A program made the position numbers and the translations under genes. This document shows, one piece after another, positions 1 through 11,800 of a stretch of DNA of 64,000 nucleotides (its first letter is position 1; each line of letters starts with the position of its first letter). The notes beneath the pieces were generated by a model, which saw nothing but the letters and a program-made list of their open reading frames with translations, was not told where the DNA came from and did not search any database. This DNA comes from Hemerocallis citrina (Eukaryota; Streptophyta; Magnoliopsida; Asparagales; Asphodelaceae), in NCBI GenBank assembly GCA_017893485.1, contig CM030362.1, positions 261,134,255 to 261,198,254 on the forward strand, written 5' to 3'.

Positions 1-597
1 ATAAATACGATGAAGGAGTAGGCAGAACTGAAACCAAGGAGATGGAAGACAGGAAAGAAATGAATCCAATAATGAATGGGTACATGATGGCAGGAGGGAA
101 TGCAAGAAGGAAATAACCGGTATCAAAACGAAGAAGAACACTGAACACCACAAGACTTGCAAGATAACAAGGCAAGGAGGTGAACGAATAGAAAGAGCTG
201 GAATCGAAGAAGGGAGCGACAAGGGAAAGATGCACCACGCAATAAGTCAATGGATGAGAACAAAAGCAAGAGATAGGGGACAACAAATGGAGCAAGGAAT
301 GGAACAAAACACAATACAAGAAAGGAGAAACAACAACATGATCCTGGGTCCTGTGGGTCATGGGCCCACCACGCTTCCGCTGCGCTACTCTGATGGTGGC
401 GTTCCAAGCTCCAGACATGTCGTTGTAGACCACGTGACACCAAACGACGATCCGAGCAGGAAGAAAGGAATGAGTCACCAAGATCAAAGAGAGTATGGGT
501 TCAGGATAGATATAAACAAAGATGCAAAGAATATAAAATTGAGCTTCAATCTTCATAATTAGAAGGTAGAATACATATCAAAACTAATGGCTTTAAT
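1..597. other. Purine-rich interior of element F, no recognisable gene
   Basis: The plus strand is rich in A and G. Two overlapping open frames (230-562 plus, 123-443 minus) show no motif I recognise. A similar purine-rich stretch occurs at about 1890-2330, with recurring GAATTGAATACGAAG-like words, so both may belong to one degenerate leader-like repeat. Confidence 0.4.
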
Positions 598-1080
598 AGA
601 AATAATAACAGTAACAATATCCATGATAATAACACCAATAGTAATAGAAAATAATAATGACAATAAAAACTAATAATAACAATGATAATAACAAAATTAG
701 TAATAATAGTAACAAAATAATAATAATAACAATAATAATAACAGAAATAAAAATCGTCATAATCATACAGGTAATAATAACATAAAAATATCAACAATAC
801 TAATAATAACGATAATACATACATGACAAAGTAGAATTCAACGCATTCATGAAATAATGCAATAATAATAATGATGATAGCATTAAAAATAATATCAATA
901 ATGATAATAATTAATATGATAATAGCAATAACAACAATAATATCAAATAAAGTAACAGTAATAATAATAAAAATAATAACAGTAATAAAGGTGATGAAAT
1001 CCATAATAATAACATCAATTGAAACGACAATGATAATAATAATAATACCAATAATAACGAAAATATTCTTCTACCATCAG
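598..1080. repeat. Interrupted AAT/ATA trinucleotide microsatellite
   Basis: About 480 bp made almost only of AAT, ATA, AAC and GAT triplets. The long open frames in it (546-1004 minus, 871-1107 plus) encode runs of I, Y, F and L and are composition artefacts. Confidence 0.85.
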
Positions 1081-1129
1081 TTTATTTATATAAGTAACGA
1101 GTCTTGAAATATTAATTAGTAATAGGTAG

Positions 1130-1297
1130 AAAATCTTGCCTCCTTAACATCAAGCTGCATATTGCCTTCACGACATCAGGTTTCAAATTGCCATCCAAAT
1201 ATTCAGCTGCACATTTTGCCTCGCCGATATCCAGTTGCAATTTGCCTCCATTGACATCGAGTTGCATATTTGCCGCCTCGATATTAGGTTGCAACGA
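1130..1297. repeat. Degenerate 27-bp minisatellite, about six copies
   Basis: Units begin TTGCC and end near a CAGTTGCA-like word; starts are near 1136, 1162, 1187, 1217, 1244 and 1271. Because 27 is a multiple of three, the minus-strand frame 1112-1294 shows a 9-residue period around LQLDI. I see no further evidence that this is coding. Confidence 0.6.
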
Positions 1298-1339
1298 AGT
1301 TGTGAAATGTATATAAATTGAGCATGCTCAGGCTCAAAA

Positions 1340-1740
1340 CAAATTAAATATAATAATAATAGTAATGATAAAAATAATAATACCAATAACAATAATAATA
1401 ACAAAATATCGATACTAATAACAATAAGAATAACAATGATAACGGTAATAATAACAGAAATCGCAAAAGAATAACAATAATAACAATAGCAATAATATTA
1501 AAATATCAACAATGCTAGTAAAAGTAATAATGCAAGACAAGATATAGTTTGAGCCCAACATTTTTGTGGAAGTAATTTGATATTAGCAATAATAATAAAA
1601 TAATGAAAACAACAATAAGAATATCAATAGTAATAACAATAATAGTAATACTAGTAATGATAACGAAATTAATAGCAATAATAATAATAGTAGTAATAAT
1701 AGCATGATGCAACAAAATAAGAATTTGTCTTAACAAAATA
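1340..1740. repeat. Second interrupted AAT/ATA microsatellite block
   Basis: Same composition as 598-1080, split from it by the 27-bp minisatellite. Positions 1741-1890 are plain AT-rich sequence and 1891-2330 is the purine-rich stretch described above. Confidence 0.8.
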
Positions 1741-2454
1741 ATCCAGTAGAAACATATAGTCGATCAAAAATGAAAAGTGTAGTTAAAATACATCATTGTT
1801 CGAAATAATAAAATCTTTGTTGAGAAACATTTTTATAGAAGATCGAAAATAAATATAATAATTAATCATCGAAGTATAATAAGTATTCGGAAAAATAATT
1901 ATAAAGAGAAAAATAAGTAGGAGGAAAATGAAGCTACACCCAATAAGGAGTTAAAGAGAATGATGCCTAGAAGGGACGAAAGAAAATTAAGGAATTGAAT
2001 ACGAAGGAAGAAGGACGAGGGCAAAATCGGAATTGAAGAGAATATAGCAGAGTAGAAATAACTAGCATGGTACTCAAAGTGAGTCAACAATGAAAATGAA
2101 TACAAGGCAGGGAAAGCAGTGAACAACACACGAGTTGAGATAGGAAGGGACCAACGAGGCAAGCAGAAAATCAGAGATTGCTTGCACCGGAATCAAAAGA
2201 ATATGGGTACGGAAGAATAAATCGTACCCAATAAGGAATTAACAAATCAGGATGAATGCAAGCGATGGAAAGAAGCAATGAATCAAAGAATTGAATATGA
2301 AGGGATCAAAATGGATGGGATAAGACTTGTGTCCAGACCGAGTTGATTATCAAATTATTCATGTGGTTGCATGGCCTGTTTAATGTCGAGTTAATCCTGA
2401 CTGAGTCAAGCCTGTCTAATGTATTAGTCAAACTAACACATTAGCCAAACCTGA

Positions 2455-2466
2455 GCTCTGATACCA
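2455..2466 (-). other. Primer binding site of element F (initiator tRNA-Met type)
   Basis: The plus strand reads GCTCTGATACCA, reverse complement of TGGTATCAGAGC, the same PBS core found in C and D here. The gap to the LTR end at 2477 is 10 bp, longer than the 3 bp seen in C and D. Confidence 0.75.
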
Positions 2467-3383
2467 CTAAAAACCTTGTCACGCCCCGCTTCCCAAAAAT
2501 ATGGAATACGAGCACGTGACGAAGCCCAGCGAATGATTTTTACATCATCCATAAGCTGTAGGATCGACCCAGCATCATAACAAGAATATACAAGAGAAAT
2601 ATATATAACCAAGCATGCATGAATAATTTATTAAGCAGCAGAAAACAATTTAAACAAATAATAATGTTCAAATAGTTCACATGTCTGGATCAAGTATAAA
2701 CTCGGAAACAAGTCTTAAACAACAGAAGAAATAAATACCTTAAGGAAAGCAACTATTTAAACAGATCCTTGCTCCAAGCAAAACCTGAAATGTCTGCTCG
2801 CCAATTCCAGCAGATAGCTTGTCTCCCAAGTCTGCTTAATAAATATAAACAGGAAAACGAAGGGAAAACAAGAGAAAATGCCCTTAGTGCAAGCTAGGGC
2901 CACAAATAGTAAAAGCAAGTACAAGAAAGGGGAAAACAAGAATTGGAATCAAGAATAAACCGAGTTATAAGAAGTAGTGGCAAATTCAAAGTCTAGCTGG
3001 CAAGAGGGAACATCATAATGACTAGATTGGATAACAACTGCTAGTGGTGAATCACATGTCAGGTACACCTATAAGGGTATTTAATATCAAGCGGCAACCT
3101 CAAGTCTAGTGTCATATGTTATTTTGAATGTCAGGTCTCAAATGTCAAGTCCAAGTATCAAGTTCCAGGCTTTAAGTCTCAGGTGTCATGTTTCATGTAT
3201 CATATCATCAGGTATCAAGTGACAGGTGTCAAGTTCAAGTCTTGTAATTATTACTATCTAGGTAGCACGACATGCATCCATTATACTACATGGTTGCTAC
3301 AGCCAAATCAATTGCGCTTAGACCTAGTAATGGAGTCTATAGGGCGGTGTACTCAGGCATCAAACTAGCAGGTGATCAACCAT

Positions 3384-3595
3384 GGGCTCTAGAGGTGGCA
3401 CCCGTAGGCTCTAGAGGTGGCCCCCGTCGCCCATGACGTGGCACTTAGTTCTACGTGGCACTTAGTTCCAGGTGATTTCAAACATACATCATGTAATCAT
3501 ATAATGGGCTCTAGAGGTGGCCCCCGTAGGCTCTAGAGGTGGCCCCCGTCACCCATGACGTGGCACTTAGTTCTACGTGGCACTTAGTTCCATTT
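3384..3595. repeat. 122-bp tandem duplication with nested short repeats
   Basis: A block beginning GGGCTCTAGAGGTGGC at 3384 recurs at 3506. Inside each copy that word appears twice and an ACGTGGCACTTAGTTC word appears twice. The ACGTGGC core resembles plant G-box/ABRE elements, but regulatory activity is a guess. Confidence 0.8.
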
Positions 3596-4449
3596 AACAT
3601 ACAACTTTGGGAAACACGGGCCCCCTTCCGAGTACACTTACCTATGTTGTCCACTCTATAGTCTTTCCCATAACCCCGGCTTGTCACATTTGTTCAGGCA
3701 GATTTTGTGTTCTTGTATTTATACATGTGGAACAGGATTGAAATAATATAATTTAATTCTAAGAAAAATTGGAGATGTTCTATAGGGTGTCCAGCAACTA
3801 CATATAAAATTTGGGGTCAAACGCTCGCTGTTTGCACAGCGAAAATAATTCGCGAAGTAAATATATACAGCAGTTTTGCAAAACTGCGTCTCCTGACACA
3901 GCTGCAGTAAAACTGCCATAACTCCTAGACCGTAGCTCCAAATTCGATCAACTTCGAGTCTATCGATATCTACACATCCGGATCTACATTTTGTATTCAG
4001 GCCTCGGGCCCAAATTCCAATGTTAAAAGGGTCGAAACCTCAAAAGAAAATCTAGACAGCAACATTCAGAATTTATCTACTAATGCAGGTTTCATGGAAA
4101 TGTGTAATTTGGTGTCTAAATTATTAAGCAGCTTAAATACATATTCATGGATGTCAAAACAGCAACTAATAAATAATTCCAAGTCATAATAGTCGCAAAT
4201 TTGTCAAAATACTAAATTTATATGCGTCTACAAATTTTAGGGGTCCTTAATTCATATGTCCATGTGATTCATGTGTTCAAGGAGATAAAAGAGTCCAATT
4301 GAATTATTATTTAATACGAGGAAGTTTTGTGACTCTCAGATTTGTGGGTTTGAAGGTTCAAGATTGATTTACTATGATATTTCAAAGGGAGTCACAATCT
4401 AACTATATGTGGTATTATCAAGAAAACATGTACTAGAGCAATAAAATGT

Positions 4450-5200
4450 ACAAGATGAATACTTGCCTTAAATCGACGATTAAAATCTCCGCTTGTTGAA
4501 GCAAATAGAGAAGAAAAATCCCCGGAGATGCCCTCGAAAAGCGCGCCCAAAAATTGATCGAAGATCGAGCTTTCCTTGCACACACGATCGGTCCAAAACA
4601 GCGTTCAGCAAGCTCGGATCCGCTGTGGGTAGAACACGAAACAGCAACACGTCCAATCAGATCACTCCTGTGCACCGGATCCAATCCCAGAACAGCGAAC
4701 ACGGGATCGGATCTGCTGCGGAACGAACACAGAACACCGATCAAGAGCGCGAATCTTGATGAGATCTGGCGGCTGAGAATCGCTCCCGCTCTTTCTCCTC
4801 TTCTTCTTCGTTCGACGTGCGACTGAGCAGAGCTCGAGAGAGAGGGGCGACGGCGTGGTTGGTTCGCTGGCGGCGACTGCGGCGGTGACGGAGTGCGGTG
4901 AGGCGGCGACGACGTCGAGAAGCGACGCTCGGCGGGCTCTGTTCGTGGTTTCGAACAGGGGAGAGGGAAAACAGGGACTCGGCGGCGCTGTGGGGAGATG
5001 GAGGCGACGTCGATGGAGGCGGTGGTGCTGAGGGGGTCGACGAGGCGGTGAGGGGTCGAGTAGAGGTGGTCGGAGGTGTGGAGAAATGGGTTGGCGATGG
5101 ATGGAGACGAAGATGGGGAAGATGATTAGCGGCGGAAGGATTAGGGTTAAACAGTAGAAATGTAATTAGGGTTAGGGTAGGGGTTTAAATACTAGGTTAG
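4450..5200 (-). promoter_or_regulatory. Putative promoter and GC-rich transcribed leader of element F LTR
   Basis: On the minus strand a TATTTAAA box sits at about 5188, followed by GC-rich sequence, unlike the AT-rich surroundings. It leads to an AAG/GCAAGT junction near 4466 that would fit a GC-AG splice donor. This order, TATA then leader then donor, resembles D, where TATAAATA is followed by a leader and an AAAAG/GTGGGT junction near 48660. The open frames here (4433-4744 minus, 4493-4759 and 4898-5125 plus) have no recognised domain. Confidence 0.4.
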
Positions 5201-6229
5201 TGGGTTTGCGGGTTTGAGAGTTTAGGGGATCCGTTTCAAAAAGGGCCCAACAGAAGAAATGGTCAAGATGCACAATAAAGGGGATTAGAAAGATAAAAGA
5301 GAAGAATCGGGCTATTCTTCATGAAGAACGGTGCAAGATGGCACACGATCGAATTTGACAAAAGAACCCACAAATTCGAGTTGAGACAAGAATAATAATT
5401 CCATTCAATCAGAAGAAATTACATGATATCAAAAATAGACGAGAGAGAGTACAATAAGGCACAAAACAGTACAAAATACAAATACGGGGAAATAGGAGTT
5501 ACAGCTAACAGGGGAGCCCCCTGCCGCCCCCTGGTCGGACCGTAGTCCATGGCCTGTTCGCCCTCTTTGGCATAGGACCTGATGGAGTTCCGGGGGTCCA
5601 TCCCCCCTAGCTCCGCCCGCCTTATCATGGCACTTCAGGAATTAACAATCAGGATACGCAACCCATGTCCCCAACTCGTGAGAAGGCATCGTACGTATCC
5701 CTTTTGACAGGAATGTACAACCCGATAACACCACCTAAGATCTGCCCTAAGGGGCAAGTAGGTCGTGAGGCGTCCCCTACAACCAACTCCTCTCCTTCTG
5801 GCAAGGGTCTAAGTAAATGGTCTTTATAAGTCAATACCCTAATGATGTCCCTAGCCCTAAATAATCCTAGGGCTGACAATATTGTAGCACCATATGCTAG
5901 GTCTTAAATTAGACCTTGCAAGATAACTCTACTAGGCTGCTCAACCTAGATTTACCAGAATCCCTCAGAATCCGGTTCACGGCCTATCGATCCAAGACCT
6001 CGGCCGTGCGAATATACATGCATGCTGCTACCCTAAACTTGGATTCCGTCTATACTCTGGTCCTCGATCAACCTACACTGGTTAAGATTCGACGGTACAC
6101 AAGGAGTGACTCCTCCACAGTTCCTTAGGGTAAGAAAACATATATCTTGATGGTCGATAGCCCTTAGGGTAGTAATATCACCCTAGACGAGCACAACGAA
6201 CTGTGTACTAGCTAACAAGCTATACACGA

Positions 6230-6530
6230 GTAACAACCACATACGAGCCAATAAGCTATGTATGAAGCGATAACTACCTACGAGCCAGGCGGGCGTCGTA
6301 GGAGATAATCACGTACATACCAGCCAAATAAGCCGCGTATGAGACCAACAGCTATGCACGGGCCGGTCGGACCGCGTACGAGACAATAACCTACATACGA
6401 GCCGGATAGACTACGTATGAGACCCACAGCTACATACGGGCCAGTCGAGCCACGTACGAGCACAACCATATGCAAACAATCATACAGGTAATCAATCTTA
6501 AAAGCAACCAACGTGCTTACTAGCAAACTT
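6230..6530. repeat. About 78-bp imperfect repeats (TACGAGCC/CGTATGAG type) in C-prime
   Basis: Repeated words TACGAGCC, CGTATGAGAC and ACGGGCC. The minus-strand frame 6278-6526 shows a 26-residue period. The same block occurs in both C LTRs (19670-19980 and 26260-26570), so it is an LTR component and not a gene. Confidence 0.7.
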
Positions 6531-7489
6531 GATCTTCTATTATTAGAAGCAACAGAAGAATCTACTAATAGTCTATGATCGGTATTCTACTAAGGAAGAA
6601 CCGAAGGCGACATATCAACCATTATCAAACTAACCATTAATAGTGGCCTCCCAAATCCTTATTACTTCAACCTATAGCACTTTAAGCATGGCATACAATT
6701 GCAAGCATCTATCCACGACAATCTAATTATGGTACATAACATACCTACTCGCCACAATACTCCTAAGTACGAATATGATTAAGCATGTACTTATATCAAG
6801 CTTAGCATGAAAATCACTATGATCTAGACATGAAGTCCACTACGGTCAAGCATAGGTTATAACTTGAGCGTGAATGCTTTACTACTTATCGTGACTAATC
6901 ACCACAACCCCAAGCATGGATATATAACTAATATAAACATACAACATTCCAAGGCATGGTAGGTATTCTAACATTAATCCTACAACATTTTAAGCATGTA
7001 TTTACACTTTAACATGGTATACCTTATTCCTAGACATGGTATGCTACTTTCACATTAACATATAGCATGGTGTACATTTTAGTAACATTCTAGTCGCGTA
7101 TACTAGTTAAGTGTCAACCTACAATATAGCATGAGTTTCTACAAACATGGGTAGGACATAACATAAAAATCACTACAACTAACCATGAGTAGTTACTTTA
7201 ATCTAAGCATGAATATCATTAGTATGGATACCATTAACTTAACATAAATAATAATTAGCATGACACCTATTTACTTAGCATGAATAATGATTAAACATGA
7301 TCATCTACTAACATAGCATGAACAAATACTTATCTAAGCATGGGTATCATGTAAACATGAATATTTATTTAATCTAGCATGATATACAACTTTCCTACAA
7401 TTAAACTAGCATGGCATACGACTTTCCTACCATTAATCTAGCATGGTATACAACTTACCTACAATTAAACTAACATGGTAGATTAATTA

Positions 7490-8400
7490 AGCATCAATCC
7501 TACAACAAGTATAACATTCCTAGACATGATAGGTAATTTTAGAATGAATCCTACAACATTCTAAGCATAAATAATACTTCTAAGCATCGTAGATAATTTT
7601 AGAATGAATCCTACAACATTCTAAGCATAAATAATACTTCTAAGCATGGTAGATAATTTTAGAATGAATCCTACAAGATTCTAAGCATGAATATTATCTC
7701 TAAACATGGTAGGTATTTTAGAATGAATCCTACAACATTCTAAGCATAAATAACACTTCTAAGCATGGTAGATAATTTTAGAATGAATCCTACAACCTTC
7801 TAAGCATAAATAATACTTCTAAACATGGTAGATAATTTTAGAATGAATTCTACAATATTCTAAGCATAAATATCACTCCTAAAACATGGTAGATAATTTT
7901 AGAATGAATCCTACAACATTCTAAGCATAAATAACACTTCTAAGCATGGTAGATAATTTTAGAATGAATCCTACAACATTCTAAGCATAAATAATACTTC
8001 TAAGCATGGTAGATAATTTTAGAATGAATCCTACAACCTTCTAAGCATAAATAATACTTCTAAACATGGTAGATAATTTTAGAATGAATCCTACAACATT
8101 CTAAGCATAAATATCACTCCTAAAACATGGTAGATAATTTTAGAATGAATCCTACAACATTCTAAGCATAAATAACACTTCTAAGCATGGTAGATAATTT
8201 TAGAATGAATCCTACAACCTTCTAAGCATAAATAATACTTCTAAACATGGTAGATAATTTTAGAATGAATCCTACAACATTCTAAGCATAAATATCACTC
8301 CTAAAACATGGTAGATAATTTTAGAATGAATCCTACAACATTCTAAGCATGTATGTCATTCTTAAACATGATAGACAATTTTGGCATGAATTCTACAACA
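7490..8400. repeat. 60-bp tandem array in C-prime LTR
   Basis: About 14 copies of a 60-bp unit containing CATGGTAGATAATTTTAGAA, GAATCCTACAACATTC and TAAGCATAAATAATACTTC. Internal copies from about 7560 to 8340 are nearly identical. The matching zone of the C LTRs (about 20860-21780) has only degenerate units, so the array was amplified in this copy. Confidence 0.9.
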
Positions 8401-9140
8401 TGTATATCATTCCTACACATAGTAGGCAATTTTAGAATTAATCCTACAATATTCCAAGCATAAATAACCTTCCTAAACATGATAGGAAATTTTAGAATGA
8501 ATCCTACAACATTCTAAGCATCATTAAACATGCTAGGTATTTTTAGAATAAATCCTACAACATTCTAAGCATCATTAAATTAATCTAATACAATCTTAGC
8601 ATGGTATTTACTTTATGAACATAAAATAAACATCTACAACTATCTACTACTACTACTACTCCATTTTAACCAAGAACATAACATACAACTATCTACTACT
8701 ACTACTATTTCATTTTAACCAAGAACATAACATACAACTATCTACTACTACTACTACTTCATTTTAATCAAGAACATAACACAAAACTATCTACTACTAC
8801 TACTACTTCATTTTAATCAAGAACATAACATACAACTATCTACTACTACTACTACTTCATTTTAACCAAGAACATAACATAAAGCATCTACAACTACTTC
8901 TTTTAATCATCTACTACTACTACTACTACTTTATTTTAATATGGACATAATACATCTACAACTACTTCTTTTAACACTTACTACTACTTCTTTATTTAAG
9001 CATAATACTACTATTTTATTTAACATGAACATAAACATCTACAACTACTTTATTTTAATCATCTACTACTACTACTACTACTACTTTGAGCCTCTACTCC
9101 AACATAAATTACTTACTAACAATCTTTATTAGCATATGTT
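8400..9140. repeat. CTA-rich minisatellite zone in C-prime LTR
   Basis: Units of about 57 bp with CTACTACTACTAC, CATTTTAA and CAAGAACATAACATA recur about five times between 8630 and 8900, followed by further CTA runs to about 9090. No gene is present; the open frames at 8941-9268 are low-complexity. Confidence 0.75.
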
Positions 9141-10504
9141 TCTTATTATTACTAGTGGACATAAAAGAGATATTTTTAATCCTTTTACAACTAGTGATTA
9201 GAAAAAAAGATCTTTTTATTCATTCTACAACTAGTGATTTCTTTTTCATAATTAGAACTAACATCTAATTTAGGTTCTTTTTACTTTATAAAAGAAACAA
9301 CAATAATAAAAACAAGGTAAGAACCTTCATTTGGTTCAACCAACATATGCTTATCTTTTTAGTCCAAGTCCAAAAACAAGTCCTACAACCAAAAATGGTT
9401 GTAAAAAGGTTCATATGCTTTGTTCATGTGTTCACATCAAGTCCTACAACCCCACACGGTTGTATGTATAAGTCCATATGCCTTATGTCATTTTAGTCCA
9501 ATTAACAAACACAAAGAACAACTACAACTATAAAGATTTGATCTTTATGTTTATTTGTTTCCATATCATTTATTGTGGTTATTATCTTTAATATTTACAA
9601 ACATACAAGCAAGAACCACATACCACCATACTATCACAACAACCATCCTAAAAAACCAAAGAAAACAAAACAAGGAAGGCAAGAAGAAGAAGAAACATCA
9701 AAACAATCAATACAAACAAACAAACAAACAAAGAGAAACCCCCACCTTAGTCTCTTTTTTTTTTTTGGAAGGACTTGCTAGCTTAACCTTCTCCTTCCCC
9801 TAGCTCTTAGAACTCCTAGGAAAAACCTACAAGGAAAACTCTCTTGTTAGTCTCCTCTCTTTCTTTTCCTTTCCTTTCTTTCTTTGTGTTTTCTAAAATG
9901 AGACAAGGTGGAGAAGGAGGGGGAGAGTGCAAATGTGCATTCATATTTTGCACGAAAACCCCAAGAAGGGTGAGGGCCGGCCATGCTTGGTAGGGGGTAG
10001 GGGTAAGGTGGAGGTAAGGTGTAGGTATGAGTTGGAAGCATGGTGAAGGGATAAGGTTTCTAGAAGGGTTTTAATCTTCTCATGCATACAACCCTAGATT
10101 AAGCATCCTAATCAATCCCTAACCATCTAATTAAGTTGTCATGACAAGGATGAGTACATTGTCCAAAAGTACATACTACATACTTTGTATAATGTACTAA
10201 GTACCATACAATTTTATGTATATGTATATGTATGTGTATACCAAAAATTCCTTATATAATCCTCATAAATAATTTAATTTGAAAATAATAATAAAAATAA
10301 GTTTTATTATTAATTCGGAGGACCGTGCTACCAATTTGATGTATTTCGGATGTACACCGACCGTTATATGCGTGTAGACAATGTTTGTGGACAAACCGGC
10401 GAGAAATCACCAAAATAAGCTGATTTTGGAATTAAAATAAAGTAATAATAAAATAATAATAAAATAGTGATTTATACGAGGTAATATCCGTCCGGGATAT
10501 TACA
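9140..10504 (-). other. Terminal part of C-prime LTR (U3-like in element orientation)
   Basis: Contains pairs of CCTACAACC words, a polypyrimidine-rich stretch near 9840-9890, the GGCCGGCCATGCTTG word at about 9975, and the terminus at 10504. The corresponding C LTRs have a clear minus-strand TATAAAT box about 590 bp from the end; the matching site here has no clean copy. No coding potential was recognised. Confidence 0.5.
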
Positions 10505-10636
10505 TCTGAGGGCAAGCCCTTAACCGTTCTTTTCATCTTGTAGGGTTCAATCCATCGTCATGACTGTAACTACGATAAGTATCCTAGAAGTTCTATAAGT
10601 TACGAGCTCATGTCCAGACAGCCTGGAGGGGAATCC

Positions 10637-10794
10637 CACGTCATGTCACGATGCATCGTGAAGAACCTATGGATAATTCAGCCTCCGTCATGGGACATGA
10701 CACCACCCGCAGTCACCATACACCCCACGAGCGTCGCCTGCGGTACGGACTCCTAGAGACATATCCACGTCATGTCACGACGCATCGTGAAGAC
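10637..10794. repeat. Paired CCACGTCATGTCACGA words with a 14-bp palindrome
   Basis: CACGATGCATCGTG at 10647-10660 is a perfect palindrome within a 28-bp word that recurs 129 bp later (10776-10789, one base different). Both copies are also in the other A LTR near 16720-16870. Confidence 0.8.
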
Positions 10795-11529
10795 AGCTTG
10801 TGAATATTCTCACAACGTAGCTCCGAGGCCCTCATACTCGTTTTTTCTCTTATTTACATCACATCTTCACTATGTATCTAGTCCTTAGATATTTGAATCA
10901 TGAACAAAATCAATTTTCTAGAGTTAGCCCTCCCACTATACCGGTCTTAACCATTTATATAACATGACCCAATCTTGGTCTTTTCATTTCAAATTTTATT
11001 TCAACATATTTCTTTCCAATGCCGGTATGAGCCTTAACTACAGTCTAGTTTCTCAATTTCACTTCATAATCACAAAATTTGAGTCTTCAAACTCATAAGT
11101 TCTTTTTCACAATTATCATGATTTCCATTCTTTCCTATGAATCGAATCTCATATATAAAGTTCAATTGCAATTCATGCATTTCATTCAAGCAAAATAAGT
11201 TTCACTAATTCCATGTAATTCCTTTTTTCTCCCAAAATGAAAATCCATAATTGAACACGCTTCAAGTTCTTTTTATACAAAATTCTCTTTTATAAGTTTA
11301 GTATAACTCTTCATGGATAAAAATTCTTTTTTTTATACTTATGCAAATATTGATTTTACAGAGTTCTACTCAATTTTACTCCTCACACTATTTAATTTAA
11401 GTCAAAAATAGTGTGCAAATATTTTTTTATGAAATCCATATATTTTTATAATAATTATCAAAATTATCCCAAAATTTTCAAAGTCAAAATCACCAAAAAA
11501 GTAAAAGAAATCGAAAAAGGTTTAATAAT

Positions 11530-11800
11530 GCTGAGCTCAGGAATCGAACCAGTGACCAAAGTCAAGCCCAGCGCTACAGTGCAACGCACTGTGGTGCATG
11601 TGCTAACCAGAAGGGACAGGGCGCAACCACGTCACAGAGAGGGCGCCAACTCTTATGAACCCATTTCCCCTATTCGGATTTTCTCAAATTTTTTTTAAAA
11701 CAAAAGCCTCTTGTTCGGTTTCGAACCCGAGACCCAAGACCAGACCCACGCTATAGTAAGTGCACCCAAACGCACCCATTAGCCAATAAGTCCAAGTGAC
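11530..11800 (-). other. Two tRNA-like (Pol III box-like) blocks in element A LTR
   Basis: On the minus strand GGTTCGATTCC (11540-11550) matches the tRNA B-box consensus, with a weak A-box-like word GGTTAGCACATG about 50 bp upstream. A second block has GGGTTCGAAACC near 11718-11729 with TTGGCTAATGGG near 11780. Both recur in the other A LTR (about 17605-17880), and at matching positions in D's LTRs. They are not complete tRNA genes: no cloverleaf is evident. Confidence 0.5.

Larger units (their letters stand above)
1..5632 (-). mobile_element. Element F: right-hand part of a minus-strand LTR retrotransposon
   Basis: A minus-strand PBS at 2455-2466 lies 10 bp from a sequence starting TGTCACGCCCCG at 2477, a common plant LTR terminus. 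This places an LTR to the right (2477 to about 5632) and the element's interior to the left, running off the window. The right limit is inferred: from about 5633 rightward the sequence matches the giant-LTR family seen at 19105 onward, and to the left it does not. No gag or pol domain is recognisable in 1-2454, so F may be non-autonomous or may have its coding part outside the window. The boundary near 5632 is uncertain by tens of bases, and F plus C-prime could instead be one longer LTR. Confidence 0.5.
2477..5632 (-). repeat. LTR of element F (5' LTR in element orientation)
   Basis: Starts with TGTCACGCCCCG on the plus strand next to the PBS. It holds a degenerate ATCAAG/CAGGT-rich zone (about 3050-3250), a 122-bp duplication (3384-3595), and a GC-rich leader-like region (about 4480-5130) downstream of a minus-strand TATA-like box near 5188. 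The right end is set only by where similarity to the giant-LTR family starts. No second copy lies in the window to confirm the limits. Confidence 0.5.
5633..10504 (-). repeat. Truncated giant LTR (C-prime), same family as element C LTRs
   Basis: From about 5633 this matches, with clear divergence, the LTR of element C from about 19105 to 23729: the stretch after TTCAGGAATTAACA, the TACGAGCC-type repeats, the CCTACAACATTCTAAGC zone, the CTA-rich zone, the GGCCGGCCATGCTTG word, and the terminus ATATCCGTCCGGGATATTACA. The first 900 bp of the C LTR has no counterpart, consistent with interruption by F. The right end abuts TCTGA (10505-10509) inside A's LTR, matching A's other LTR near 16568, so C-prime was inserted into A. 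Confidence 0.75.

Noticed and set aside
546..1107. Open frames rich in I, Y, F and L
   Set aside because: Translations of an AAT/ATA microsatellite.
5150..5185. TTAGGGTTAGGG-like telomere word
   Set aside because: Only two or three hexamers, not the plant TTTAGGG repeat, and located in an LTR promoter zone.
7490..8400. Regular 60-bp repeats resembling a CRISPR array
   Set aside because: Units are contiguous and similar along their whole length with no unique spacers, and the context is a plant LTR.
11530..11800. Functional tRNA genes
   Set aside because: B-box words are good but A-boxes are weak and no cloverleaf or acceptor stem is evident, so they are called tRNA-like only.
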